Below are positions 19,703 to 28,616 of a stretch of 64,000 bases of DNA, one piece after another; the first letter of the stretch is position 1, and every line of letters begins with the position of its first letter. The stretch is from Roseomonas sp. CECT 9278. Its GTDB lineage: Bacteria; Pseudomonadota; Alphaproteobacteria; Acetobacterales; Acetobacteraceae. The DNA lies in NCBI RefSeq assembly GCF_918698155.1, contig NZ_CAKKLX010000020.1, positions 24,107 through 88,106 of the forward strand, written 5' to 3'. The notes beneath the pieces were generated by a model that had not been told where the DNA came from, ran no database searches, and was given only the letters and a program-made list of their open reading frames with translations. The translations under genes were made by a program, and so were the position numbers.

Positions 19703-20179
19703 GTGCTTCGAGCATGGTTTTCCGTTTGCCTTGTCATCGCGATGGCGACGCCCTCCGCTAATGCGCAAACCGTCGTCGATCGTGAATCATGGCGTCCTTC
19801 ATTCGAGCATGACCCGCAAGGCGGCGTGCTCTGCGCTTGGAGCATCTACATCGTGATCCAGCGGGTCGGCGCCGTTTGCTTCCCGGAGGAGCGGACATTC
19901 CAGACGACAATCGACGAGTCCGTGCGCCGGCTAGACGAGTTCATCATCGTCAACATGCCCACGTCCCGCCAAGCTCTGGAAGTGGCGAGGACTTCAGGGC
20001 TCCGCGCGTCTGGCGTCGATGAAGGGCTTGCCCAGCGTTGCACACCTGGCGATCGCAGGCTCCGCGACATCTTCGCGCTGCACCGCCAACTTCGCTCGCG
20101 TGCCCCTGACCTGATGCGCGCTGAAATCGACCAGCTTCTCGCAACGCCGCGCCGGCCGAGCATGAACCCCTGCCTGTAG
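19703..20179 (+). CDS. Hypothetical secreted protein with atypical composition
   Basis: Family not recognised. The protein is 158 residues from GTG 19703, chosen because AGGAG ends seven bases upstream and the product then begins with a signal peptide (MLRAWFSVCLVIAMATPSANAQ). The mature part has cysteines near residues 46, 59, 112 and 157, plus a Tyr/Ile/Val-rich segment (SIYIVIQRVGAVCFPEE). Third-position GC is clearly lower than in neighbours, with many T- and A-ending codons. That is compatible with recent acquisition or weak expression. Nothing nearby hints at function. Confidence 0.6.
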   Translation: MLRAWFSVCLVIAMATPSANAQTVVDRESWRPSFEHDPQGGVLCAWSIYIVIQRVGAVCFPEERTFQTTIDESVRRLDEFIIVNMPTSRQALEVARTSGLRASGVDEGLAQRCTPGDRRLRDIFALHRQLRSRAPDLMRAEIDQLLATPRRPSMNPCL

Positions 20180-20191
20180 GTCACGGGGGCG

Positions 20192-20848
20192 CTAAGCCGC
20201 CAGCGCCGCCACCTCCGCCCGCAACTCATCAATCCCCTGCCCGGTCCGGCTGCTCGTCACCAGCACCAGCGGATGCCCGGCCGTATGCTCGCGTGCCAGT
20301 GCCTGGGCTTCCGCGAAGCGCGCCGCCATCTTCACCGGCCCGACCTCATCCGCCTTGGTCAGCACGATCTGGAAGGCCACCGCGGCGTCGTTGAGCAGTT
20401 CCATCGCGGCGCGGTCGGCGGTTTTCGTCTCGATGCGGGCATCGAGCAGCAGCATCACGCGCACCAGGTTCGGCCGGCCGCGCAGGTAGTCGAACATCAT
20501 GCCCTGCCAGTCGCGCTGGAGGTCCTTCGATGCCTTGGCGTAGCCGTAGCCCGGCAGGTCCACCACCACCAGGCGTTCGGCCAGGTTGAAGAAGTTCAGC
20601 TGACGCGTGCGCCCCGGTGTCTGCGACACGCGCGCCAGCGCCTTCTGCCCCGTCACCGCGTTGATCAGCGACGACTTGCCCACGTTGGACCGCCCGCAGA
20701 AGGCCACTTCCGGCAGGCCCGGGGGCGGCAGCTGGTCGGCCTTCTGCGCCGCGTAGAAAAAGGTGCAGGGCCGCGCGAACAGCAGCCGCCCCGCCTCGAT
20801 CAGCGCTGCGCGTTCCGCATCGTCCCTGGCTTCGGAAAGCCCCGTCAT
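20192..20848 (-). CDS. engB: Ribosome-biogenesis GTPase EngB (YihA/YsxC)
   Basis: An essential small GTPase assisting late 50S assembly. The 218 residues contain all G motifs: G1 GRSNVGKSS (52-60), G2 in PGRTRQLNFF (about 77-86), G3 DLPGYGYA (about 97-104), G4 LTKADEVG (about 163) and G5 VTSSRTGQG (about 197-205). It stands alone upstream of the yidC block on the same strand, separated by a possible terminator. The ATG at 20848 fits the family N-terminus (LFARPCTFFYAAQ). Confidence 0.95.
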   Translation of the reverse strand: MTGLSEARDDAERAALIEAGRLLFARPCTFFYAAQKADQLPPPGLPEVAFCGRSNVGKSSLINAVTGQKALARVSQTPGRTRQLNFFNLAERLVVVDLPGYGYAKASKDLQRDWQGMMFDYLRGRPNLVRVMLLLDARIETKTADRAAMELLNDAAVAFQIVLTKADEVGPVKMAARFAEAQALAREHTAGHPLVLVTSSRTGQGIDELRAEVAALAA

Positions 20849-20906
20849 AGTGCGCCCTCGCCTGGATGGGCCGTGCGTTGCGCGTCAGCGCGCCTTGGTG
20901 ACAGAC

Positions 20907-20938
20907 AAAAGAAGGAGGGGGCGCCGGGGAGTTCCTTC
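20907..20938 (-). terminator. Possible terminator of the rpmH-rnpA-yidD-yidC operon
   Basis: On the minus strand GAAGGA (20938-20933) pairs with TCCTTC (20916-20911) across a GC-rich 16-base interior and is followed by TTTT. The short T run makes this moderate only. Confidence 0.45.
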
Positions 20939-20946
20939 CCCCGCCC

Positions 20947-22722
20947 TTACTTCTTCTTCGCTGCCTTCGCCGCCGCCCGGTCGTGCCGCATGATGTAGTA
21001 TTGCTGCGCCACCGACAGCGTGTTGTTCCAGGCCCAGTAGATGATCAGCCCGGCCGGGAAGGACGCCAGCATGAAGGTGAAGATGATCGGCATCCAGGCG
21101 AAGATCTTGGCCTGGATCGGGTCGGGCGGCTGTGGGTTCAGCTTCTGCTGCACCCACATCGTGACACCCATGATCACCGCCCAGGCCGGCATGTGCAGGA
21201 AGGTCGACCACTGCTCCGGCTGGAAGGGCAGCAGCCCGAACAGGTTGAACAGGTTGGTCGGGTCGGGCGCCGACAGATCGTGGATCCAGCCGAAGAACGG
21301 CTGGTGGCGCATTTCGATGGTGACGAACAGCGCCTTGTACAGCGCGAAGAAGACCGGGATCTGGATCAGGATGGGCAGGCAGCCCGATGCCGGGTTGACC
21401 TTCTCGCTGCGGTACAGCGCCATCATCTCGGCCTGCGCCTTCTGCGGGTCGTCCTTGTAGCGTTCCCGCACCTCGGTCATTTTCGGCGCGAGCACCTTCA
21501 TCCGCGCCATCGACTTGTAGGCCTTGTTGGCCAGCGGGAAGAACGCCGCCTTGATCAGCACCGTGAAGATCAGGATGGCGACGCCGAAGTTGCCGGTCAT
21601 CCGGAACAGCCAGTCCAGCGCCAGGAAGAACGGCTTCACCAGGAAGTAGAACCAGCCGAAGTCGATCGCCTTGTCGAAATCGGTGATGGTCAGCCGGTCC
21701 ATGTAGCCGTCGAGCAGGTGCACTTCCTTGGCGCCGGCGAACAGCCGCGTCGGCAGCGACCCGGTGGCGCCGGGCGCGACCGACACCGGCGCAGGCGGCG
21801 CCATGTCCACCTGCCAGCGGTCGCCCGCCGTGCCGCCGCCCTCGTTCACCGCGCGGTAGGAGGCGCGCAGGGTCTGGTCCGGCGCGGCCGGCATGACGGC
21901 GGCGAGCCAGTACTTGTCGGTGATGCCGGCCCAGCCGCCGGTGGTCTCCTGGTCCAGCGCGGTGCCGGCGCGGCGCGCGCCCTCGGACTTCGCGTCGGAA
22001 TAGGTCACCTCGCGCAGGCGCCCACCCAGCACGCCCGTGAAGCCCTCGTGCAGGATGAAGAAGCCCGCCAGCTGCGGCGTGTGCTCGCGCCGGATGCGGA
22101 CCCAGGGCAGCACGGAAATCGCCTCGGTGCCGCTGTTGCGGACGCGCTGGTCGGCCGTGATCATGTACTGGTCATCGAGGGCGAGGACGATCTCGAAGAC
22201 CTGCCCCTGGCCGTTGTCCCAGGACAGGGTCACAGGCTGGCTGGGGGCGAGCGGCCCGCCGGTCGCGGTCCAGTCGGTGTCGCCATCGGGCACGCGGGTT
22301 CGGCCGTCGGCGGCGGTCCAGCCCCATTGCGCGAAATACGGGTTGGCGCCGTCGCGCGGCGCGAACAGGCGGACCTGCGGGGAATTGGGCGCCAGCGTCT
22401 CGCGATAGGTGGTGAAGACCAGGTCGTCGAGCCGCGCGCCGCGCAGGTTGATGCTGCCGGCCACGCGGGGATTGCTGACCTGGATGCGCGCGGCGGGCGC
22501 GCGGTCGGGCGCGGTCGAGGCCTCGGTGCGCGGGGGGGCCGCGGTCGGCGCCACCCCGGGCGTGCCGGCGGCGGGCGCGGGGACCGGCACGGGCACATCG
22601 GCCTGGGTGGTGCGCTGTGCGGGCGGCGGCGTGGGCGGCTGGTTGGTGCGGTTCCACACGTCGAACAGCAGCAGGATGCCGATCGAGAGCGCGATGGCCG
22701 CGAAAAGGCGCTTCTGGTCCAC
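20947..22722 (-). CDS. yidC: Membrane protein insertase YidC
   Basis: Inserts and folds inner-membrane proteins alone or with SecYEG. The 591 residues fit the Gram-negative form. The start is a signal-anchor helix (KRLFAAIALSIGILLLFDVW), then a Pro/Ala-rich linker with several TxxxPAP stretches (about 25-70). A large periplasmic beta-domain follows (about 75-350), and then the conserved insertase core with GNFGVAILIFTVLIKAAFFPL and NPASGCLPILIQIPVFFALYKALF (about 460-485). The tail is basic and ends KAAKKK. GTG 22722 is used because it places the anchor at the N-terminus. It follows yidD by five bases. Confidence 0.96.
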   Translation of the reverse strand: MDQKRLFAAIALSIGILLLFDVWNRTNQPPTPPPAQRTTQADVPVPVPAPAAGTPGVAPTAAPPRTEASTAPDRAPAARIQVSNPRVAGSINLRGARLDDLVFTTYRETLAPNSPQVRLFAPRDGANPYFAQWGWTAADGRTRVPDGDTDWTATGGPLAPSQPVTLSWDNGQGQVFEIVLALDDQYMITADQRVRNSGTEAISVLPWVRIRREHTPQLAGFFILHEGFTGVLGGRLREVTYSDAKSEGARRAGTALDQETTGGWAGITDKYWLAAVMPAAPDQTLRASYRAVNEGGGTAGDRWQVDMAPPAPVSVAPGATGSLPTRLFAGAKEVHLLDGYMDRLTITDFDKAIDFGWFYFLVKPFFLALDWLFRMTGNFGVAILIFTVLIKAAFFPLANKAYKSMARMKVLAPKMTEVRERYKDDPQKAQAEMMALYRSEKVNPASGCLPILIQIPVFFALYKALFVTIEMRHQPFFGWIHDLSAPDPTNLFNLFGLLPFQPEQWSTFLHMPAWAVIMGVTMWVQQKLNPQPPDPIQAKIFAWMPIIFTFMLASFPAGLIIYWAWNNTLSVAQQYYIMRHDRAAAKAAKKK

Positions 22723-22727
22723 GAATC

Positions 22728-23012
22728 TCAGCCCTTCGGCGCTGGAGCAGGTGACGCCACCGGGTCGGATGACGCTGCTCGCGAAAACGAAACTCTGGCG
22801 GGGGGCACCGGGTCGAAGCCGCCCGGGTGCCAGGGATTGCAGCGCAGGATGCGCCGCGCGGTCAGGCCGGCGCCGCGCAGGGCGCCATGCGTGTCCAGCG
22901 CCTCGAGCGCATAGTCGCTGCAGGAGGGGTAGTGCCGGCAGTGGCTGCCGATGATGCCGCGCAGCGTGTAGCGATAGGCATGCACGCAGCCCTTGAGCAG
23001 CGTGGCGGTCAT
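22728..23012 (-). CDS. yidD: Membrane protein insertion efficiency factor YidD
   Basis: A 94-residue accessory protein at the inner membrane that improves insertion by YidC. It has the diagnostic amphipathic start and [19 protein letters not shown], then [16 protein letters not shown]. Three conserved Cys are present. Its start overlaps the rnpA stop by four bases (ATGA), and yidC follows. The Pro/Ala tail beyond residue 75 is unconserved. Confidence 0.93.
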   Translation of the reverse strand: MTATLLKGCVHAYRYTLRGIIGSHCRHYPSCSDYALEALDTHGALRGAGLTARRILRCNPWHPGGFDPVPPARVSFSRAASSDPVASPAPAPKG

Positions 23013-23383
23013 GGCGCCACCCCGGCCTGGCGCAGCGCACCGCGCAGGTCGGCGACCAGCGTCGCGAAATCCCGCCTGCGGGTGCCGTCGCGCCCGATCA
23101 GCACCAGGTCCCAGCCGGTGGCGCCGATATCCGGCAGCGTGAGCCGTGCCGCTTCCTTCAGCCGCCGCCGCGCGCGGTTGCGCACCACCGCGTTGCCGAC
23201 CTTCTTGGTGACCGTGAAGCCCACCCGCAGCACGCCGGCGTCGCCGGGGGCCGCCTGCAGGACAAGCCCGGGCCGCGCCGCCCGCTTCCCGCGGGAGGCC
23301 ACGCGCAGGAAATCCCTGCGCTTCTTCAGCCTGCCGGCGGGCGCGCCCGATCCGGGCGGGGCCGGTTCGGCGGCTCCCGACAT
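23009..23383 (-). CDS. rnpA: Ribonuclease P protein component RnpA
   Basis: Protein subunit of RNase P, which matures tRNA 5' ends with the catalytic RNA. The 124 residues from ATG 23383 include [35 protein letters not shown] (the RNR signature, about 64-88) and [11 protein letters not shown]. It lies 25 bases downstream of rpmH, the classic arrangement. A Pro/Gly-rich stretch precedes the conserved core by about 20 residues. Longer upstream extension would run back through rpmH in another frame and is rejected. Confidence 0.94.
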   Translation of the reverse strand: MSGAAEPAPPGSGAPAGRLKKRRDFLRVASRGKRAARPGLVLQAAPGDAGVLRVGFTVTKKVGNAVVRNRARRRLKEAARLTLPDIGATGWDLVLIGRDGTRRRDFATLVADLRGALRQAGVAP

Positions 23384-23408
23384 GCGAGGCTCCGCGCGGC
23401 GGCCGCCG

Positions 23409-23543
23409 TCAGGCCGAAAGGCGCTTGCGGCCCTTGGCGCGACGATTGGCGAGCACGTTGCGGCCGCCCACCGTGGCGGTGCGGGCGCGGAACCCGTGCC
23501 GGCGCTTCCGGACAAGCTTCGAGGGCTGGTAGGTACGCTTCAC
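23409..23543 (-). CDS. rpmH: 50S ribosomal protein L34
   Basis: A 44-residue basic protein with the invariant L34 pattern: [20 protein letters not shown] then [17 protein letters not shown]. The start is GTG 23543, with AGGAGA eight bases upstream. It is the first gene of the rpmH-rnpA-yidD-yidC cluster. The chromosomal origin lies near this cluster in many bacteria, but no dnaA gene or DnaA-box cluster is seen here. Confidence 0.97.
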   Translation of the reverse strand: MKRTYQPSKLVRKRRHGFRARTATVGGRNVLANRRAKGRKRLSA

Positions 23544-23733
23544 GACAAGTCTCCTGAACCTCGGTAGTGGCCTGCCGGCGCCACGGCCAGCAGGATGCGC
23601 CGGCGGCGGCCCTGTGGAAGGAGCGCCCCGGCGGGGGCCCGACGTATAGGGAGGGGGATCGCCAGGCGTCAACCGCGCAGCGCCCCCGCGGGAGCGTAAC
23701 GCAGCGTGCCGCGCCACCGAACCAGGATCCGAG

Positions 23734-24447
23734 ATGGACAAGCCCCCGCTTCGCACGACGCTCGCCCGGTTCTGGCCCCTGCTGCTGCTCGCCGGCCTGG
23801 TGGTGCTGGCCTGGGCGACCGGCGCGGCACGCCTGCTGTCCTTCGAGGCGCTGGGCGCGCACCGTGCCGCGCTCGATGCCTGGGTGGCCGACCGGCCGGT
23901 CGTGGCGGCGGCAGCCTATGTGCTCGCCTACGTGGTCGTGGTCGCGCTGTCGCTGCCCGGCGGCGTGGTGATGACGCTGGCCGGCGGGCTGCTGTTCGGC
24001 GCCTGGATCGGCACGGCGCTGACCGTGCTGGGGGCGACGGTCGGCGCCTGCGCGCTGTTCCTGGTGGCGCGCAGCGCCCTGGCGCCGCTGGTGGCGGGCC
24101 GCGCGGCCGGGCTGGTGGACCGCATCCGCCCTGGGCTGGAGCGCGACGGCTTCTTCTACCTGCTGACGCTGCGGCTGATCCCGGTGGTGCCCTTCTGGCT
24201 GGCCAACCTGGCGCCGGCCCTGGTCGGCATGCCCTTCGGCGCCTATGCCGCGGCGACGGCCATCGGCATCATTCCCGGCACCGCGGTGTTTGCCGCCATC
24301 GGGGCGGGGGTGGGGGATGTGCTGGCGGCGGGCGGGCGGCCGGACCTCGGCATCATCTTCTCGCCGGCGATCCTGCTGCCGCTGCTGGGGCTGGCGGCAC
24401 TCTCCCTGCTGGGCGCCTGGTGGCGCAGGAGGAACAGCGATGCCTGA
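23734..24447 (+). CDS. TVP38/TMEM64 family (DedA-like, VTT-domain) membrane protein
   Basis: A 237-residue inner-membrane protein with about six hydrophobic stretches. The VTT signature regions are visible: [22 protein letters not shown] (about 72-93), and [26 protein letters not shown] (about 142-167) ending in [11 protein letters not shown]. Relatives are lipid scramblase-like or ion-linked transporters. The next gene starts eight bases before this stop. Elsewhere the two families are found adjacent or even fused, so they are likely a functional pair. Confidence 0.88.
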   Translation: MDKPPLRTTLARFWPLLLLAGLVVLAWATGAARLLSFEALGAHRAALDAWVADRPVVAAAAYVLAYVVVVALSLPGGVVMTLAGGLLFGAWIGTALTVLGATVGACALFLVARSALAPLVAGRAAGLVDRIRPGLERDGFFYLLTLRLIPVVPFWLANLAPALVGMPFGAYAAATAIGIIPGTAVFAAIGAGVGDVLAAGGRPDLGIIFSPAILLPLLGLAALSLLGAWWRRRNSDA

Positions 24448-25861
24448 CGTGGACGTGGCGGTGATCGGGGCGGGCGCGGCGGGGCTGTCGGTCGCGGCGA
24501 TCGCGGCGGGACTCGGGCTGAAGGTCGCGCTGTTCGAACGCGGGGCGATGGGCGGGGACTGCCTGAACTACGGCTGCGTGCCGTCCAAGGCCCTGCTGGC
24601 GGCGGCGCATGCGGCGGCGGAGGCGCGCCGCGCCCACCGCTTCGGCGTGCAGGTCGGGGAGCCGCGGGTGGAGTGGGCCGGCGTGCGCGCGCATGTGGCC
24701 GGCGCCATCGCCGCCATCGCGCCGAATGATTCCGCCGAACGCTTCCGCGGCATGGGCGTTGACGTGGTGCAGGCCGGCGCGCGCTTCGTCGCCCGCGATA
24801 CGATCGAGGCCGGCGGGCGGCAGTACCGCTTCCGCCGTGCCGTGGTCGCCGCCGGGTCGGCCGCCATCGTCCCGCCCATCCCGGGCCTGGCCGAGGTGCC
24901 GTTCCTGACCAACGAGACGCTGTTCTCGTTGCCGGAGCGCCCGGGCCACCTGGTGATCATCGGCGGCGGGCCGATCGGGCTGGAGATGGCGCAGGCCCAT
25001 GCACGGCTGGGATGCCGGGTGAGCGCGGTGGAGGCTTTCACGATCGCTGCCCGCGAGGAGCCCGAATGCGTGGCCCCGCTGCGCGATGCGCTGCTGGCCG
25101 ACGGCGTGGCGCTGCACGAGGGGGCGCGCGTGGAGCGCGTGGAGGCCTCGGCCGGCGGCGTGACGGTGGTGCTGACGGGCGGCGCGCGGGTCGCCGGCAC
25201 GCACCTGCTGCTGGCCGTGGGGCGCGCGCCGCGCCTTGATGCGCTGGGGCTGGAGGCTGGCGGGGTGGCGTTCGGGCCGCGCGGCGTGGCGACCAGCCCG
25301 GCCTTGCGGTCGGTCTCCAACCGGCGCGTCTGGGCGGCCGGCGACATCGCGGACCCGGTCGGCCTCGGCCCGCGGGCCTTCACCCATGTCTGTTCGCAGC
25401 ATGCCGGCATCATCGCGCGCGCCATGCTGTTCCGCCTGCCGGCAAAGCTGTCCTACGACGCGCTGCCGCGGGTGACCTATACCGACCCGGAGATCGCGCA
25501 GATCGGCCCGACCGAGGCGGAGTTGCGGGCCGCCGGGCGGACCGACCTGACCATCCTGCGCTGGCCGCTGGCCGAGAATGACCGCCTGATCGCCGAGGGC
25601 CGGGCCGAGGGGCTGGTCAAGCTGGTGGCGGATGCGAAGGGGCGGCTGCTGGGTGCGTCGTTGGTCGGTGCCGGCGCGGGCAACATGGCGGGGATGTTCG
25701 CGCTGATGATCGGGCGGAAGCTCTCGACCCTGGCGGGTGCGGTGCTGCCCTATCCGACAGCGCAGGAAGCGGCCAAGCGCGCGGCGAGCGACTTCTACAC
25801 GCCGAAGCTGCTCTCGGCGCCGGTCAAGCGGCTGGTGGGCTGGCTGAAGCATCTCCCGTAG
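24440..25861 (+). CDS. Mercuric-reductase-like FAD/NAD(P)-dependent disulfide oxidoreductase
   Basis: The 473-residue enzyme is of the class I pyridine-nucleotide disulfide type. FAD site VAVIGAGAAGLSVA (about 6-19), redox cysteines in GGDCLNYGCVPSK (about 39-51), NAD(P) site VIIGGGPIGLEMAQ (about 173-186), second FAD motif RRVWAAGDIAD (about 296-306). The C-terminal dimer motif reads LPYPTAQE, so a Tyr stands where dihydrolipoamide dehydrogenase and glutathione reductase have the catalytic His. There is also no mercury-binding Cys pair or metal-binding N-domain. It is therefore neither LpdA nor true MerA. The 8-base overlap with the TVP38-family gene suggests a membrane-linked redox role. 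Confidence 0.87.
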   Translation: MPDVDVAVIGAGAAGLSVAAIAAGLGLKVALFERGAMGGDCLNYGCVPSKALLAAAHAAAEARRAHRFGVQVGEPRVEWAGVRAHVAGAIAAIAPNDSAERFRGMGVDVVQAGARFVARDTIEAGGRQYRFRRAVVAAGSAAIVPPIPGLAEVPFLTNETLFSLPERPGHLVIIGGGPIGLEMAQAHARLGCRVSAVEAFTIAAREEPECVAPLRDALLADGVALHEGARVERVEASAGGVTVVLTGGARVAGTHLLLAVGRAPRLDALGLEAGGVAFGPRGVATSPALRSVSNRRVWAAGDIADPVGLGPRAFTHVCSQHAGIIARAMLFRLPAKLSYDALPRVTYTDPEIAQIGPTEAELRAAGRTDLTILRWPLAENDRLIAEGRAEGLVKLVADAKGRLLGASLVGAGAGNMAGMFALMIGRKLSTLAGAVLPYPTAQEAAKRAASDFYTPKLLSAPVKRLVGWLKHLP

Positions 25862-25910
25862 GCGCGGGGGAAGCCGCCCCTTGGATCCGTGGGCACCTGG
25901 TTCCCGCGGT

Positions 25911-25965
25911 CCAGGGGGCCGCAGCCCCCTGGTGGGGGAGCCCGAGGGGGTGAAACCCCCTCGGG
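25911..25965. terminator. Double GC-rich hairpin between convergent genes
   Basis: CCAGGGGGC (25911-25919) pairs with GCCCCCTGG (25924-25932). CCCGAGGGGG (25941-25950) pairs with CCCCCTCGGG (25956-25965) across TGAAA. Both stems are perfect. The pair lies between the oxidoreductase stop and the chemoreceptor stop, where it could end transcription from both sides, although no T run follows. Confidence 0.5.
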
Positions 25966-25968
25966 GAC

Positions 25969-27648
25969 CTACGCGGCCCGGATCCCGGCCAGGAACCCAT
26001 CCACCTGCCCGCGCAGCCGCTCGGACTGCTCGGCCAGCTCGGTCGAGGCCCCGCGCAGGTCCTGCGCCGCCCCGCCGGTGCGTTCCGCGCCCTGCTTGAC
26101 GCCCACGGCGCTGCGCGAGGCTTCCTGGGTGCCCTGGGCAGCCTCGGCGACGGCGCGGCCGATTTCCTGCGTCGCGGCCGCCTGCTGTTCCGAGGCCGCG
26201 GCGACCTGGCCGGTATTGGCGTTGAGTTCCTCGATGGTGCGGGCGATGGCGGCGATGGCTTCGACGGTGCGCCCGGTCTCGGCCTGCATGGCGGCGATCT
26301 GGGCGCCGATCTCCTCGGTCGCCTTGGCGGTCTGGGTGGCGAGGTTCTTCACCTCGGAGGCCACCACCGCGAAGCCCTTGCCGGCCTCGCCGGCGCGGGC
26401 GGCCTCGATGGTGGCGTTCAGCGCCAGCAGGTTGGTCTGGCCGGCGATGTCGCTGATCAGGCGCACCACGTCGCCGATCTTGTTCGCCGCCTCGGCCAGG
26501 CCGCGCACGGTCGTGTCGGTGTCGCGCGCGGCATCGGCGGCACGGCCGGTGATGCCGGCGGTGTCGCGCACCTGGCGGGCGACCTCGGCGATGGAGGCGG
26601 CGAGTTCCTCGGTGGAGGCAGCGACGGTCTGCACGTTCATGCTCGCCTGTTCGGAGGCGGCGGCGACGACGGTGGCCTGGCGGGTGCCGTCCTCGGCGGT
26701 CTCGTTCATGGCGGAGGCGGTGGCCGACAGCTCGGTGGCGGCGGCGCTGACGGTCCGCAGCACGGCGGTCGCCTCGGCCTCGAAGGATTGCACCAGCCCG
26801 TCGATGCGGGCGGCGCGGTCGGCGGCGCGGCGCTCGTTCTCGCGCTGCTGCGCGGCGATGCGGTCGGCTTCCTTGAGCCCGTCGCGGCAGGCGTCCAGCG
26901 CGCGGGCCATGGTGCCGATCTCGTCGGCATGCTTGGCCTCGGCCAGGTCGAAGCTGTAGTCGCGGCGCGACAGCTTCTCGAGCGCCTGGGCCAGGTTGCG
27001 CGTGCGGTTGGCAATGCCGGACGCGATCATCCAGGCCATGGCGCCACCGATCGCCAGCGCCAGCAGCGCGCAACCGACGAGGATCAGCTCGCTGCGCCAG
27101 ATCCGCGCGGTGGCCTCGGCAGCGGTGGTGTCGGCGCCGTGGTGATTGAGGTCCACCAGCACGAGCGCCGCCGCGGCGTGCCTGTCGAAGGCGTCGCGGC
27201 CGCCGCCGAGGGCCGCCATGATCGCCTCCTGCGGGCCGGTCTCGACAGCGCGCATCAGGGCGTCGTGGGCGGTCAGCACGTCCCGCTCCAGCCGCTTCAT
27301 CTCATCGGCGAGCCGGCGTTCCTCCGGCGAGGAGATCAGCCGTTCATAGGCGCGCCACTGCGTCTCCATGGTCTCCAGGATCGGGCGCATCTCGGCCGCG
27401 CGGCGGGCGCGCAACGCGGGGTCGGTATAGGCGGCGAGCGCCAGCTCGGCGCGCCGCAGTTCCAGCGCCGCGCTGCGGTAGCGGCTGACGCTGTCGGCCG
27501 ACGCGATCCAGTTCTCGTCGATCTCGCGCATGTCGGCCTCGGTGCTCCGCAGGCTCAGGATGCCGATCGCCGCCATGGCGACCACGAGGAAAAGGACGAA
27601 GCCGAAGCTGGCGAACAGCTTCGCGCGGATGGTGAGTTTGGCGAACAC
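25969..27648 (-). CDS. Methyl-accepting chemotaxis protein
   Basis: A 559-residue chemoreceptor. N-terminal membrane helix (about 10-30), periplasmic four-helix-bundle-type ligand domain (about 31-185), second membrane helix [25 protein letters not shown] domain (about 210-265), then a long coiled-coil signalling region. The hairpin tip shows [37 protein letters not shown] (about 402-438), which docks CheA/CheW. There is no obvious CheR/CheB-tethering pentapeptide at the end. No che genes are adjacent. The ligand is unknown. Its presence implies motility or another Che-controlled output. Confidence 0.95.
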   Translation of the reverse strand: MFAKLTIRAKLFASFGFVLFLVVAMAAIGILSLRSTEADMREIDENWIASADSVSRYRSAALELRRAELALAAYTDPALRARRAAEMRPILETMETQWRAYERLISSPEERRLADEMKRLERDVLTAHDALMRAVETGPQEAIMAALGGGRDAFDRHAAAALVLVDLNHHGADTTAAEATARIWRSELILVGCALLALAIGGAMAWMIASGIANRTRNLAQALEKLSRRDYSFDLAEAKHADEIGTMARALDACRDGLKEADRIAAQQRENERRAADRAARIDGLVQSFEAEATAVLRTVSAAATELSATASAMNETAEDGTRQATVVAAASEQASMNVQTVAASTEELAASIAEVARQVRDTAGITGRAADAARDTDTTVRGLAEAANKIGDVVRLISDIAGQTNLLALNATIEAARAGEAGKGFAVVASEVKNLATQTAKATEEIGAQIAAMQAETGRTVEAIAAIARTIEELNANTGQVAAASEQQAAATQEIGRAVAEAAQGTQEASRSAVGVKQGAERTGGAAQDLRGASTELAEQSERLRGQVDGFLAGIRAA

Positions 27649-27821
27649 GATGGCGCTCCTGGGCGGGCTGCGGGGCCGTCCGGTGTCTCCGGCGAGGGCA
27701 GCCTAGGCACGCCGACATGATCACCCCGTTAATCCCCCGCGCGGGGCTTCCCCCCGCCGCCGCGCTTCGCCACCATGCGCGGCGCTGCCGCAACGCCAGC
27801 GAAACGAAGGATCGCACGACC

Positions 27822-28616
27822 ATGGACCGCACCCTGGAAGGCCGCACGGCCCTGATCACCGGATCGACCTCCGGCATCGGCCACGGCATCGCCATGCTGA
27901 TGGCCCACGCCGGCGCGAAGGTCATGCTGAACGGCTTCGGCAAGCCCGAGGAGATCGCCGCCGCGCGCGCCAGCGTCGGTTCCGCGATGGGCGGCGGCGA
28001 CGCGCCCTATTCCGGCGCCGACATCTCGAAGCCCGACGAGGTCCGCGCCATGGTGGCCGACGCGCAGGCCAGGCTGGGCAGCCTGGACATCCTGGTGAAC
28101 AACGCCGGCATTCAATATGTCAGCCCGATCGAGGAGTTCCCCGACGCCAAGTGGGACGCGATCATCGCCATCAACATGTCGTCCAACTTCCACGCCATCA
28201 AGGCGGCGCTGCCGGCGATGCGCGCGCGCAACTGGGGGCGGATCATCAACATCGCCTCCGCGCACGGGCTGCGCGCGTCCCCGCACAAGGCGGCCTATGT
28301 CACGGCCAAGCACGGCGTGGTCGGGCTGACCAAGGTGGTGGCGCTGGAAGTGGCGACCACGCCGATCACGTCCAACGCCATCTGCCCGGGCTTCGTGCGC
28401 ACGCCGCTGGCCGAGGCGCAGGTCGGCCCGCTGGCCAAGGAACACGGCGTGAGCGAGGAGGTGGCGCTGCGCGACTACCTGCTGGAGAAGCAGCCGTCGA
28501 AGCGTTGGGTCGAGGTGGACGACATCGCCCACATGGCGGTCTTCCTGTGCGGGCCGGGCTCGGGCGGGATCAACGGCATCGCCTTCTCGGCGGATGGCGG
28601 CTGGACGGCTTCGTGA
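27822..28616 (+). CDS. bdhA: 3-hydroxybutyrate dehydrogenase
   Basis: An NAD-dependent short-chain dehydrogenase that interconverts D-3-hydroxybutyrate and acetoacetate in polyhydroxybutyrate turnover. It has 264 residues. TGSTSGIGHGIA (about 14-25) is the cofactor loop, then LVNNAGIQYVSPIE and INIASAHGLRASPHKAAYVTAKHG, with catalytic Ser, Tyr and Lys in order. The motif CPGFVRTPLAEAQ and a long lid (about 195-230) are typical of BdhA. AAGGA precedes ATG 27822. The last bases overlap the patatin gene as GTGA. Confidence 0.93.
   Translation: MDRTLEGRTALITGSTSGIGHGIAMLMAHAGAKVMLNGFGKPEEIAAARASVGSAMGGGDAPYSGADISKPDEVRAMVADAQARLGSLDILVNNAGIQYVSPIEEFPDAKWDAIIAINMSSNFHAIKAALPAMRARNWGRIINIASAHGLRASPHKAAYVTAKHGVVGLTKVVALEVATTPITSNAICPGFVRTPLAEAQVGPLAKEHGVSEEVALRDYLLEKQPSKRWVEVDDIAHMAVFLCGPGSGGINGIAFSADGGWTAS

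Noticed and set aside
23400..23740. Replication origin next to rpmH
   Set aside because: No dnaA gene, no DnaA-box cluster and no AT-rich unwinding region is visible.
24440..25861. Mercury resistance gene merA
   Set aside because: No HMA domain, no C-terminal Cys pair, no merR/merT nearby, and the active-site His is replaced by Tyr.
24353..27073. A 906-codon minus-strand frame
   Set aside because: Spans the oxidoreductase in antisense and the chemoreceptor in the wrong frame; repetitive Arg/Gly product.
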